From Chytridium lagenaria (lineage: Eukaryota; Chytridiomycota; Chytridiomycetes; Chytridiales; Chytridiaceae), in assembly GCA_025449115.1 (NCBI GenBank), contig JAHLKC010000019.1, forward strand, positions 248,001 through 312,000: a stretch of 64,000 nucleotides of DNA, in the 5' to 3' direction. The translations under genes were made by a program, and so were the position numbers. The notes below the pieces were generated by a model, which saw only the letters and a program-made list of their open reading frames with translations, searched no databases and was not told the DNA's origin. Positions 34,309-46,312 of the stretch are shown piece after piece. How positions within the stretch are numbered: position 1 is the stretch's first letter; the number at the start of each line of letters is the position of its first letter.

Positions 34309-36802
34309 ATGCAGTCGCCGTATCTGGGCTCAACACATCTGGCTCGCGAGCCGTCGCTCGTTCGATCATCAAGCTTCTCATCGTTTGAAATTCACATCCC
34401 ACGCTCAGAGTCCCCTCCACGGATATCTCTTAACTCTCCCCGCCGCAACCCTGCCGTCCCTTATGTCTTTCCTGCTTCGTCCAACAGCAAGGTTTTTGTC
34501 ACTCACTTGTGGGTAACGTCAACTACTGGCTATTCGGAGGTTAGTGAATTGAAGTTGTCTACTATTTTGCAGTCTTGATCGTTATGTTTTATTCGATAAT
34601 GACCTTGGCTTTCAGGCAAATTCGGAGCTAGAAGATGCATCATTATCGTCATTGGACTACTTATCCTCGTCGGTGTTGCTGGTTCATTGGCATATCCACA
34701 TTCTTTTCCTTCGACTGATGAAACATTCGATCCATCAGAGAGTCTCGCTTGGCCAAAGCCCACATCTGGCCCCATTTCATCGGACCCTGAAGACTTGTTT
34801 TTAAACTTGGAGGGATCCTTCTCTGCAGAAGCTGATGGCGATACCAATTCATGATGAGCTGGGCTCTGAATGGACCTTCATCGCAGGTACGGAATTGTAA
34901 TCGATGCAGGATCGTCCGGTTCGAGAGTATTGGTTTATTCTTGGGTTGATCCCATTCTCATGAAAAATGTTGGGATGAAGGGAGTTATTCAAATTGAAAA
35001 GGGGACAAAAGGTGACGGAGAATGGATGTCAAGCATTGAGCCTGGTTAGTGCTTCATTTTGCTTGAAAGTGTACTCCGGCCCTGCTAACGTCGAACAGGA
35101 ATATCCTCATTGGAAACCGACCCTTCCATTGAGATGGTTACCGAATATTTGCACCCCCTTCTGAAGTTTTCGGCATCAATAGTTCCGAAGGCAAAGCTAT
35201 CGTCGACTCCAATTTATCTTTTTGCCACGGCCGGTATGAGATTGGTTCATAAGGACGCAAGAGAGAGCATATTACAGAACGCTTGCAAGGCTGCAATGCG
35301 CGCTGGATTCTCTGTTCTCCGTGGATGTGAATCTCACTTTAGAGTCATTTCTGGGAAAACGGAAGGCATTTTTGGATGGTTGACTGTAAATTACCTCAAA
35401 GGGGGTTTTAGTGGACCGGTCTCCAGTACTTTCGGGTTCCTAGATATGGGCGGGGCATCTACTCAAATTGCTTTTGAGCCTGACGCTCAACAGAAGGAAA
35501 AGCATTCTGGAGATTTGACCTCTGTAAGATTAAGAACCCTTCAAGGAGAAAAATCTCCAGTACAATGTTTTTTCGACAACATTTCTCGGCTTTGGTGTAA
35601 ATGAGGCTAGAAAGACTTATCTTAACAACCTCAGTGATCTGAGAAACGGTAATAAGTCACCATCGCAGCAATTACCATTGACAACAAAAATCCCCCGTCA
35701 AGAGGCCTTTTTGCCGATGACGTCACAACTATACCTGCAAGATCGGTCCTTGCCGTCCCAACACCTTATCATTCTTCCGGGAAGAGTGGTGCCAAAGAGT
35801 TCCCGGCATCCATCGCTGACCATGTTTGCCGTCTGGGCTTTTGATTGACAATGTTATGGGAAGATTCTCATAACGCTTCACATATTTTGGGGACTGGCTC
35901 CCTTGACGAATGTGTCGCTCTTCAAGCACCACTGCTCAACAAAACTAGAGCATGCGATTTAGATCCGTGCTTTTTTAACGGAGTCCACGGTCCCGTCGCT
36001 AAATTTAGCGAAGGCAAACCATTCCTTGCTGCCTCAGAATACTTTTACACCCCACATTCTATCTATGACTTACCAGATGGACCACTCAGCCTGTTGATTT
36101 CCGCAATGCTGCATCCAAATACTGCTCAACACCCTGGCCTCACCTTCTACAAGACTTTGAGAGCAAGAAGTGGTCAAATGTTGACATCAAACGCGTTCAG
36201 ATGCAGTGTTTTAAAAGTGCCTGGCTCCTCACTGTTCTCCATGAGGGATTAGGGGCCCCAAAAACTGTCACAACTATTGAACCCGTCAACGAGATTAACG
36301 GCTTCTCGGTGAGCTGGACTCTGGGAGCTATGATTATTCACGTTTCCGGGGACGATTCATCCTTCTTCCTCTCCTTCTGAGTTTTCACCAATTGAGGGTT
36401 CCCTATCGCTGGCGACGGGGGTTTCTCAATTCGTCATCCACGACTCTTTATCTCCGCAAAACCTTCTGGGCAGCATTCGGCATCATATTTGCTGTGGCCA
36501 TCCTCCTCCTTCTTGGCTTTGCTGCGGGCTCTGTATGGATCAAATGGAAGACTAGAAGAAGAAGAGGTTCAAAACCTCTCATATGGAGTGCCGTTAGTAG
36601 TCGGGGGAGTGGGACGGAACCTGATGAGGAGATGGCCGATTTTGAAGTTCTCCTTAGTCCGCGAGTCAATCATAAGACATCTTCTGCTAAAAGTCCTTTG
36701 GCGATTAATATCAAGCTGAATGATTTGGAGTCTGGATCAACTTTATTACCAAGGGTTTCATCGAGCCGTTCACTTGCCACGTTTAATCAACAAAACTCAT
36801 AG
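34309..36802 (+). CDS. GDA1/CD39 family nucleoside phosphatase (Golgi apyrase, Ynd1-like)
   Basis: Hydrolyses NDP/NTP in the Golgi lumen, removing the nucleotide by-products of glycosylation. Seen: a cytosolic Ser/Pro-rich N-terminus (MQSPYLGSTHLAREPSL), a transmembrane helix CIIIVIGLLILVGVAGSLAY near 34632, then the apyrase conserved regions. ACR1 is IVIDAGSSGSRVLVYSW, ACR2 IYLFATAGMRL, ACR3 VISGKTEGIFGWLTVNYL and ACR4 FGFLDMGGASTQIAF; the last is SVSWTLGAMI near 36310. A second helix (FGIIFAVAILLLLGFAAGSV, about 36475) precedes a cytosolic tail ending at 36802. Two-helix topology fits Ynd1/NTPDase4-type enzymes. Frame changes near 34885 (one T short before HRRYGIVID), 35590 and 36170 look like indels. 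The Glu of ACR3 is present, so catalysis is plausible. Confidence 0.87.
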
Positions 36803-36866
36803 ATAGAGCAATACATTTGATATGTATTTATAATATATTACTATGACACCGCTGCATTTGCATGCG

Positions 36867-37784
36867 TTATAAGAGCTTCAAATCCTTAAGCTTGGCGTCT
36901 ATTCTCTCGTCGACGACTCTCCTAATAAGCTCATTCAACCCCCCATCACCTTCCGCTTTCTGCTCCAACATTGACACGACTATGCTCTCAATGTACTTTC
37001 CGATCTCATCCACTTCTAAATTGATACGTGAACCCACTTTATATTTCGGAAGGTTGACGGCTGTCTGTGTGTGCGCAATCAACATGACCGAGAACTTTCG
37101 TGAGGCACGGTCTACGGACACGACTGTGAGGGACGTGCCGTTCAGACATACGTAGCCTTTAGTAACAATAAACTTGATGGGATCGGGGATTGACGCGGTA
37201 GTTGGGGGGACGTGGAAAGTCATCAGAAGAGAATTGGGCGGGTCGGGTTGAACAGAGTCGAGGATGATGGTGCAGTCAACATGCCCCTAATAAATACAGA
37301 GATAGAATAGAAATATGTCAGCACATGAATGAAGGAATGCATGCATCCAGTGGACAAACCTGAACCATATGCCCTCCCATTCTTGTATCAGCAGTGACAG
37401 CTCTCTCCAAGTTTACAAGATCGCCTGCCTTCCACTCCTCTAAAAACAAAAACTTTAGCTCGATCGTAAGTCAATGAATTGCAGCTTACCGATATTTGTT
37501 TTCCGCATCGTCTCTGGGGCAATCCCCACCTTAAATGACGTCCTCGATTCATCAAACTCCGTTACAGTAAGGCAAATACCTGCATGATAGTTTAGTTGCG
37601 AGAATTGGCACAAAACAATCGGCATACCGTTCACAGCAATGGAATCACCAATCTTGACATCGGAAAGAACAGGAGCTGCATCCAGGATAGTAATGGAGAA
37701 TCCTGCACCGCCCGACCAAGTGACATCGACGGGAACAATGTCTCCAACCGAGCCCATGCATTCAACAATTCCTGTGAAGACCAT
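36867..37784 (-). CDS. RIB5: Riboflavin synthase (alpha chain)
   Basis: Catalyses dismutation of two 6,7-dimethyl-8-ribityllumazine molecules to riboflavin, the last step of the pathway. Seen: MVFTGIVECMGSVGDIVPVD, the invariant MFTGIVE start, then IGDSIAVNG joined across an intron to ICLTVTEFDE. Later come GIAPETMRKTNI, VNLERAVTADTRMGGHMVQ and GHVDCTI, the paired GDSIAVNG/GH-D elements of the two beta-barrel halves. The second barrel has KGYVCLNGTSLTVVSVDRAS and NLPKYKVGSRINLEVDEIGK. The C-terminal trimerisation helix ends at 36867. Four exons, about 235 residues, intact frame; typical length. It is convergent with the apyrase gene (64 bp apart). Confidence 0.95.
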
Positions 37785-37977
37785 CTTTGTCTTGGATGCA
37801 ATTTAAAATCAGTTTTCCATTCGATTTGTACATTTCAAATCTCAGCGTGTGGAAGAGAATCGGGTTACGACCCAAAACATATATTACAAAAAGACATTTC
37901 GCAAGAGTTACAGGTATATAAATAAAGGTGGAAGGTTGATAACGGAGGGAAGACAAGGAAGGTTTGGAGTAATAAAA

Positions 37978-40787
37978 TCACTTTGGAAGAACCTTCATCA
38001 ACAATAAGCCCTTATTACCCGGCACCGGCTCACAAACAACTCTCAAGTCTTTAGCCTCGGCTACGTCAAACAAGCACGCGGGAAGAAATTCCAACATGGC
38101 TGCTTTAAGCACACTCTTTCCGGACTTGCTATGAGCACCGCGTCCAGTGATCACATAGGCTTTTCTCAAAACCGGAAGAATCGGAACAAGATACTCGCGC
38201 ACCTTATCCTTAGCTTCGTTGATTTGAAGACCATGGAGGTCAATATGGAGGTCACGTCCATCGTCAACAGCGCCCATCAACCCAGCCTCATTCATGCGTG
38301 CAAAGATTTCATTGGAGGCATTCTGCTCAGCATCGTATAGTTGCCGCCGAACTTTCTGCAGCATCTTGAACGTTTCCCGTTGTTCCTTTTCGTCTACATG
38401 CAGAGATTCACGATCATCATCAACCTTCTTCTTGAGACGAATGTACTCTTGCCGAAGAGCTTCCACTGGAGCTCTCGCCTCAGAATAGATTCTTTGTTTT
38501 TGCTCAGTGGTAAGAGGAACGTTAAGATCTCTTTTATCCATCAACCCAATAGTGTTAAACAGGGCACTCTCGACCATAGCGATATCGAATTCATGCTTGA
38601 CAAGAAGTGATGAGATGAGAACAGCCCGAGCATCCTCGTCCAACGGAAGGCGGGACCCAATGAGGTAGATTGATTCAACAAGCTTCGCCCGTGAGATATT
38701 TTCGGCAATAACATCAATGATGGTCGGAGGGATCTCATGACGGCAGTTTGTGCACTTGAAGTCAAGTTTCACAAGACCATGAAACTCTGTCTCAAGTGGC
38801 TTTTGGGTTTCAATTCTCATTCGTAAGAGACATGTAATGCAAATGGGATGCGCACAGGGAAGAAGAACGGCAAGAGTGGGATCAACAAAATCCGTCCATT
38901 CCGTTCTGCAACACGGACATATACCATCAAAAGATCCGAGAAGAGACTTGCAGTTGACGATACTGACACTATCAAGCGCGTCTTGATATGGGTCCACCTG
39001 GGCCTTGCCGCCCCTGTTCTCAGGATTACGGTAACGAATACGGTATTGTCTCCATCGACGGCCACGACGTTTCGGGCGATCAGATGCAGCAACAACGGCT
39101 TCTATTTCCTGAGCCTCGATCTCGTCGGCTGCGGCTTCGAACAGGAATGAAGACTGCCCAGCAGCACCTGCCGTTACATCCACAATTTCGTCCGCGGCAC
39201 CATCTATGTTCTTTGCCTCTGCGTTCTCAGCTCCATCTTCAGCTTTAACAGATATTCCCTGAAGCTTGAAGTTACTCTGGAACTCTTTGGCACGACGTTC
39301 CAAATCCTCTAGAGATGCCTTTAATTCCATAGGAAGTCGGAAGGCACCCTGATGCAAAAGAAAGTTGCAATCTTTGCGTACAGTCTCTATTAGCCCCACA
39401 GCCTGCACGTTCTGTCCATTCTCTGCAGCCTTCATGGCCGATAAACCTCTCTTTAAAAGAAGTTCCGCGTAAAAGATTTTATCCAAAGCAGACCCGATTT
39501 GGAAGAACTTCATCTCGTAACTATCAATCATGAGAGTCAAACTCTGGGCCGATCTGCCATATTGACCTTCTTCTTCCAACTGCTTGGATCTATCAAGAAG
39601 CGTCTGCGTACCGTGGGATAGATAGTCGGCGCCACCTCTGAAACGAGCCTTAGCCTCAACACACCGTCTCCCCATTTCGGCTTGATACCGCTCATTTACC
39701 TCCTTTGCAGACAACACGTTCGGATCAATGTCACGCGCGTCATCTCCACCCTTCTCCTTCCGTCGGCATCTTCATCATCGGTGTCAGGCTCCAACTCAAT
39801 CAACTCCACCCCCTTGGATGATGACGAAGATTTAACGGTTGGCCGAGGCGGGGATGCAGGTGTCGGTACCTCCACTTTACAGACCGACTTATGACCTTGC
39901 TTCCAATGCTTGATTTGACAATCGGATGAGCAATAAATCGTCTTGCGGCATCTAGAGCAAGTCTTCATGATAGCCATACTGTCGGATTTCACGTTGCATG
40001 ATGTCGATGAGCAATGATAAACGTTTTGATAACCCCATGGATCTAATCCTGGCATAGCTTTCCTTCGTTGGAGAACAATCTGTTTGATGGAGACGGGAAG
40101 ATTCCATGAACCAGTTCTCATGGCGTCTTCAGTCAATTTGAAAAGAAACGGGGTGCACCAGTTGTGTTGTTTTGCTGCAACCTCAAGGTAGTCCCACATT
40201 TCGCGCATGTAAAACAGTTGATCAGGATCTTGAAGCGCCGAACCTGGAATTTCCAGTCTTCTTCGATGGGAAGGTCCTAGGGAATGCTAGTAAATGACAT
40301 GTCAAGCAGCATGCCAAAGAACCCCTTTCTTTGAATAAAAAGTACTCACTGGTGCCATAGATGCTCGAACATGCAGATAGCATAGCCGCGCCACGGCACA
40401 CATGCATTCAGGGTCATTAAGATCAGCGCCCTTGCAGTAAAACTCCTCAGCAACCTCCCAATCCTCCTTGGTCCCATTCAACCCAAACATGAAGCAATCA
40501 GCGACCATAATATGAATCCGGGGGTCATTTAAAAAGTAGGCTTTGTTGATCAACTCTGCTGCAGGTTTGTTGGGTAGATTTCGAACCAAGAAGGAAGCTA
40601 CAATCCTTGCAGACGGTGATACCATGTTGGTGATGGGGTACTCGAATTCCTCATACTTTTTCCGCCCCTGGAACATCACTCTCATCCGTATTAGAGTTTT
40701 GTCGTCAAGAGTAACTGGTGTTCCCAGGAACTCCCCCATGGCCGACCGCACGTCCCTGTAAAAAGCTGGTATGCTGATGGCAGACAT
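37978..40787 (-). CDS. MYND-RING-Smr multidomain protein (putative E3 ligase/RNA nuclease)
   Basis: About 890 residues. ATG 40787 opens MSAISIPAFYRDVRSAMGEF; a Sel1/TPR-like helical region follows (YFLNDPRIHIMVADCFMFGL, CMCAVARLCYLHV). A MYND zinc finger is visible as CSSTSC...CSRCRKTIYCSSDCQIKHW...C near 40030-39890. Next is a linker with paired helices (LTLMIDSYEMKFFQIGSALD). A C3HC4-type RING reads CPCCRTEW...CAHPICITC...CTNCRHEIP (about 38925-38735), then a coiled coil, then an Smr domain with the DxH motif HIDLHGLQ and the GRGAHS motif (38250-38120). The 579-codon RING-Smr frame has no ATG until after MYND and meets the MYND frame with a one-base offset near 39755, so I treat it as one gene. 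Smr domains cleave RNA in ribosome-linked decay (Cue2, N4BP2); ubiquitin-coupled decay is inference. Confidence 0.78.
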
Positions 40788-41207
40788 GATTGACGAAGTA
40801 GTGGACAAATCCAAATTGCAGAAAAGAAAAGGTAGAAAGCGCGTAAAGGGGCTTGCTTCGTCACTGGTGTAAAGCACACAACGAAGACCTCTATCTTTAA
40901 AATGCTCTGGCCTCGGAAATAGAAACTGAATAGGAGACTACGGAAAGGTAAGAAGTTGATGTACTGGAGAGCCGCTTTCTCGCTTTCTCGCAATCCTACT
41001 ACCGTGCGGGTTGCTACCGTACACGTACGATAAGGTGTTGTTTTTCTATAATCTCAAATCTCTACGTGATATTAGACATCTCACTTCTCATGGTTCGTTT
41101 ACTTTGTTTAGTAAATGCGAGATATTTTTTACGTGCCTTTTTCTCGATGAAGAACTCAGACCATAGAAATTGTCAGAAGAAAAAGAGCAAAACTTGCAAC
41201 TTTCGAT
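40788..41207. promoter_or_regulatory. Divergent upstream region of the MYND-RING-Smr gene and a low-complexity gene
   Basis: 420 bp of non-coding DNA between divergent starts. Includes CGTACACGTACG near 41019-41030, a near-palindrome. No recognised element. Confidence 0.35.
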
Positions 41208-41860
41208 ATGTTCTCGTCAAGAATGAGGGGCGCCAGCAACATGGCATCACGATTCGCCAGGTCAGCATCCACAATGAGTTTTGCATCGATGAGTGCGTCT
41301 CGACCTGCAACCGCGTCAAGTGCTTCGTTCGGCGCATTTTCAGCAAATTATGCACAAGCATTTAATGCTGGCGCATCAACGTTCTCATCAACCTCCTCCC
41401 CCTTTACCTCCACCTTCGCCAACGCATCCCCTTCCTCTGCAACCTTCTCGCATTCCGCATCCTCCATTGCAACTTCGGTAATAACATCATATACACTTTC
41501 TGTAGTGGAATCTTAAACTAAACTCTTATATACTTTTTGGTATCCCCATTTCAGACAAGCGCCGCTGGTGTTCCTGCAGCTCTGGCCAAGGCTTCCGTGG
41601 TCAATGGTCTCTCTCGTCATTGTGTCTCTCCAGTCTGGACAATAGCGATGGTTCGTAAATTAAATAAAATCCCTTTAGATACCCGTCAACCCCAATCCTA
41701 TTTCTATATCCTTATTCATTCAGTTTTTTTCAACCCCTCTTTCCTCATTTTTTCCGAGTTAATATTCACCCTGCATTTATCACACCCTCGAGAAAAGCAT
41801 AATGAGGACGGAAAACGGTTTGCTATCGGGTTTTGTTGGGTTGGTGTCGGCTTCTCTTAA
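41208..41860 (+). CDS. Ser/Ala/Thr-rich low-complexity protein, possibly mitochondrial
   Basis: MFSSRMRGASNMASRFARSA at 41208 starts a Ser/Ala/Thr/Phe-rich sequence (SMSASRPATASSASFGAFSA, AFNAGASTFSSTSSPFTSTF). An intron from about 41478 joins in phase to TSAAGVPAALAKASVVNGLS. The basic, hydroxylated N-terminus looks like a mitochondrial presequence. The 3' end is uncertain; the second exon is open to 41860 but loses protein character after about 41660. Function unknown. Confidence 0.4.
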
Positions 41861-43112
41861 ACTCCCTTCCTCACTTTCTCTTTATTCAGCCTTTATTTCG
41901 TTTACTTATCTTATTTTTTAATGCCCACGTTTCGTCCTTTCACTAAATTCAATGGCATCACGCGAAATTCGGCAATGGTTGGGATGTAGATAATTAAGGT
42001 TGTTACAACACCTTGGAACGCTTACCTATAACTTCCTTTTCTTGTTATACTTCACTCCTTTGTTTTCTCTTGTTGACCCTTTTTTTTCCTGTCTTGCTTG
42101 GGCACCAACAGGTGAATAAGACGAATGGAAGGGATGGATTTATGATGGTGCCCACGTTAAGCTTGCACAATATCTCGTCGACACGTTTTAAAGCAATTTG
42201 TCTAATCCCTTCATCTCTTCTTTTCGTCGCATATCCAACGCACGATCCTTCTCTCTACATTCGGCTGGAAAAGGATAGATGTTTAAAATGAATGCGGGGA
42301 ATGGGGAAAATGTCGTCTGTGTTTGAGATGGCCTGGTGTGGAAATTTTATTGATGAATAGATCTATAAGTTTTTTGCCCTTGATATCGTAGCCTTTAATT
42401 ATTCTTTTGATCCCACTGATTATCGAATCTTGAATATTCCACTCAGCTTTTTTTTGCTTCATCTTCCTCAAATCCTCTGTTTGATATCTCTAAGTATTTA
42501 TTCCAAGTAGGTTAACTCTTTCCCTTCTTTCATTCTTATTTTCGTCGCGTCAGATTGTTGAAATATCTCACAGGAATTCAAGAAAAGTAGTTAAAAAGTA
42601 AAATAATAAAGTGAAATCTCGTTATTGTTACACAGACTTTTGAGGTGAAGAAAAAGTGGGACGTTGCATCGTCCTTACGAACAAACTTCATCAAAGATAA
42701 CAACAACATTGGCACCTGTGCTGCCATCAGCATTCACACCGCGGAGGGAATTACTGCTTCTCTGCTGCGTCAGGAGTTGCTTTCGTTTGCGGAGGTGTCG
42801 GGAAGGACGGATTGGCAAGTTAATACTCAAGTTCAATCGACGCCTCAAAGCTGGACCATTGGAACCTGAGAACTCTTGGAGAGGACTAGAGCGTTGATAT
42901 TTTACCTGTCAAGAGAAACCATCACGAACGTAGTTTCTGCCAACTTTCTGTGAGCTTTTCAACGGAGCTGTTACGACGTCTTGCTGCAGGAGGACAGGAA
43001 TCAGTCACAATATATTTGACATCGCAGTCTTGATTGGGAGTCAGTACTCAATCTCTGTCTACCCCTGGACGCACTCTTTCGGCAAATCTCTCTTGGAAGC
43101 AGCAGAGGAGCA
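41861..43112. other. AT/T-rich region upstream of the cyclin gene
   Basis: About 1.25 kb with many T-rich tracts (for example 42081-42090) and no convincing gene. A plus-strand frame at 42645-42869 (MKKKWDVASSLRTNF) is weakly protein-like and may be part of the 5' UTR or an upstream ORF of the cyclin transcript. Confidence 0.35.
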
Positions 43113-45696
43113 ATGGAGCCGAAACGACTTTCGCTGTTAGAGCAGGAGGAGCAGTGGCTGTTTTTGGATGCTGCGTTCACGCAAACGCCGTCCATCTTGA
43201 AGAACATGACACCATCTCAGGAAGCTTGGAAGAGGGCGAAAGGATGTAAATTTATCAAGGATATCGGAGTGAAGCTTGAGCTGTAAGTACTATGCCGCAT
43301 AAGTGTTCCAAAGGATTTGAGCCAGTTGTGCTTGGACAAAGATGGCTCAACCAAATTTTCATTTGCAGTCCATGCGAGACCACAGCGATGGCGCGACTGT
43401 TTTATCAAAGATTCTTTATGCGGAATGCCTTTCCAACGCGGGAAAATGAGGATCCTCATCCTTTCATGTTGGGATCGACGGCTTTGCACCTTGCTTGCAA
43501 GTTGACGAGCATTACTCGAAAAGTAGACTTTATCATCCATTATGCGAGAATAGAGTCGAAGAAAGCGACTCATCCGAATATTGAAAAGTCTGGAATCAGG
43601 TTGTTGGCTACTGATAAGGTAAATTTATCTTCGTTTGTACTGTTTTATGGCGGCATTTACTTTTCAATGCTAATATATGACGCTGTTATTTTAGGAGGCC
43701 ATAAGGTGGAAGGAGGGGATCTTTTACTACGAAGGAGAACTTTGCTTTACACTGAACTTTGACTTCGCTGTAAAATTTCCTCATGGCTATGCCATCGAAA
43801 TCTTTCAAAAGTGCACCGGTAAGCTCTAAGAATTTTAACCTAAATGCAGTAGACATTCTAATATTATATCACTTTCAGCTCCGATTATCCAACATTACGA
43901 GGCGATGAAGCATTCTGACTTTGTTGTTTACGAGCAGTATTCGAAAGTATTGCGAAAGCTTAGATTCAGCCTTGCAAAGTTCTATGATGATTGGTACGAT
44001 GCTATTTCTTAGTCATTGCTAGTACTAATATTGCTTTTCATCCATTCAAGTATGTCGACAACGCTACCCCTTCGATATGACGGAAAACACCTTGCGATTG
44101 TTATTCTTTACGCTGTAGCAAAGACTGTGCAGGAATGGGGCAAAAAACTGCAAGGAATATCACCGACTGTGCGAAAGTTTATTGAGAATCCATTTCCGAC
44201 AACCGACGGGAAATCGATATTTGACACGGATCCTTATACTGGAAAGGGCCCATGTCTTTTAAACAAGGAGACTCTCGATTGTGAGTTGATATGATCTGTT
44301 CTATGCGTATCTTTGCGTACGGTGGAGTCTAACGCGTGATGTGCCTGTTTTAGCTCTTTGCTATGAAATTATCATTGCCGATAACCGATTTTTGGTCGAG
44401 CAATATGCTGATTTCAAGTATGGAAAGAGCGTCAAGGCTGTGATCTCATCAAAACTTTCCGGACCAGGTGAAAGGGTTAGTGTTGGATTTATTACTTCCC
44501 TTTTGTCTTGGAGGAGTGGAGTGGCTTTAAGAACAGCTTGATGCTTAACGTTTATTGAAGGCTTCCCCAAGAGGTCCTCATTTGTCAAACAACAGCCCGA
44601 ATGTGATTTCTCGCGCAACGGTTCGATCTGGATCTCTTCCAACACCTTCACCTGCAAAGACAAGTCCAGAGTCAAGTGCTGTAAGCGAGAGTCAGCCCAA
44701 TGCTGCTCCTGCCCTTCCTTCGCCAGCGTTGGATCATAAAGTTGTTACAAATGGGTCACATGATGGAAGACGCAACATGCCACCGTTTCGGCCGGATCAA
44801 AGGAATTCTGGCCCACATCATCATCCGTCACGTCAGCCTCAAGGTCCCATTCGTAATGGTGACATAAGGCGAACTTCAAACGACTATTCTCCTTACAAAC
44901 GCCCACCTCCACCATCACACCGTCCCGTGGATCATCATCACGCTTACGGTCACTCTGGTCATCATCCTGGCCATCCCGCGCCTATTCATCCTCCACATCC
45001 ACCACAACCATACCCACCTGCACATCAACAACATCAACAACATCAACAACAACACCCACATCCACATTTACATCCACACCCATACCCTCCGCCCCACCCG
45101 CATCAGCCGCAGCAACATCATCAACAACAATTTCCTCAAATGACTGGTCCTCCGCATTTCGTTCCCTCCCCACACCTTCCTCCTCCTGGACCCATGTATC
45201 ATCATCAACCCCCACCGCCTTTGGAACACCAGCAACAACACCATTACGGACATATGCAAAACGGACATACATACCCACATCCTGCACCCCGCCCCAAATG
45301 CCCATGCCCATCCCCCACGTCGCCGTCGTCCCTCCACCCCCTTACCCGCCTCCTCAACAGCCCGCTCCACCTCCACCTCCACCCCCTCCAGCTCCAGCTC
45401 CAGCCCCTCACATCAGTCCCGTCATCTCTGCGCATCCATCTCCACTCATTCCACCCATGACGCATTCCAGGACATCGTCTGCCGGCAATACCGGTCCCCG
45501 CACCTCTGCCACTGGTACGCCCAAGTCATTCCCGTTGACGCACCCGCTTCCGCCGCCTCCACACAAGTCGGGGTCGAATCCGGGGAGCGCTGTGACGACG
45601 CCGAATGCTGGAAGGGGGTTTGCGAATGGAGGGTTTAATGGGAATCATCCGAATCATCATCAGCAGAGTCCGGCGGGGACGCCGAGGTTCTATTGA
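43113..45696 (+). CDS. Cyclin K/T-like transcription cyclin with His/Pro-rich tail
   Basis: Regulatory partner of a transcriptional CDK (CDK9/12-type) acting on the RNA polymerase II C-terminal domain. From ATG 43113: SLLEQEEQWLFLDAAFTQTP and EAWKRAKGCKFIKDIGVKLE form the cyclin-box entry typical of cyclins K and T. CETTAMARLFYQRFFMRNAF, MLGSTALHLACKLTSITRKV, HPNIEKSGIRLLATDK and YYEGELCFTLNFDFAVKFPH complete box 1; box 2 has STTLPLRYDGKHLAIVILYA. After about 44560 the tail is Ser/Pro-rich, then strongly His/Pro/Gln-rich (HHAYGHSGHHPGHPAP, HQQHQQHQQQHPHPHLHPH), and ends GGFNGNHPNHHQQSPAGTPR at 45696. One C is missing near 45295, where the PRP frame continues as MPMPIPHVAVVPPPPY. At least six introns. 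It could be a Ctk2-type cyclin. Confidence 0.83.
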
Positions 45697-46284
45697 ATTG
45701 TAATGATTTTTATTTTTTTCGCGCGAAAAGATGGTGGGGAAATGGGGGTTTGCGATGCTGATTGTATTGCTTGTGGGGGTATTTTGTTACATGTCTTTAT
45801 ATTTATAAATTGCGCTGTGAACCTGTTTTCTTTCTTTTTTCTTTTTTTGGAGGGTTATGGTTTTTATTGCTTGGAGAAATTGTGTAAGGAGACTTTGGTG
45901 GTCTTGCTGCGTGTTATCCTTTTGCCTTTTTTTTTTCATGCATAACGTCACCCTCCCATATATCCCCACTTTTTTTTTGGAATCCCATCTCTATACAGTT
46001 AGATGAAAATGCAAATACATGCATGATAGCATTTTAGAATAACGCGTTTTCTGGTTCTCATTGATGCGCGAGTTATCGTTGAATGTAAATGTACTTGCTT
46101 GTAGCGTGTTGGATCGTCTATTTGAGAAAAAGAAAGGCGTCATCCGCGTCCTTGTCTCCCGCTACAACAAGAATATTAGGCGCATAAAAATAATTTATTA
46201 TCATCAAATTATCTTTTGAATTCTTGGAACTTTTCAACCCTTGTCCCTGACCATCCGCCCTTCAACGTGAGCCATCACAAATAA

Positions 46285-46312
46285 TTGAAATTGCTGGGTT
46301 CAGCAATTTCAA
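46285..46312. repeat. Perfect 12-bp inverted repeat with a GGTT loop
   Basis: The left arm TTGAAATTGCTG (46285-46296), loop GGTT and right arm CAGCAATTTCAA (46301-46312) are exactly complementary, giving a 28-nt hairpin. It lies in an intergenic region about 600 bp past the cyclin stop. It is not followed by a T tract, so it is unlike a Pol III or bacterial terminator. Confidence 0.75.

Noticed and set aside
44982..45465. Long minus-strand open frames (Val/Asp/Met/Gly-rich) opposite the cyclin tail
   Set aside because: They are the complement of CAY/CCN-rich His/Pro codons on the plus strand; composition is simple and there is no start context or homology.
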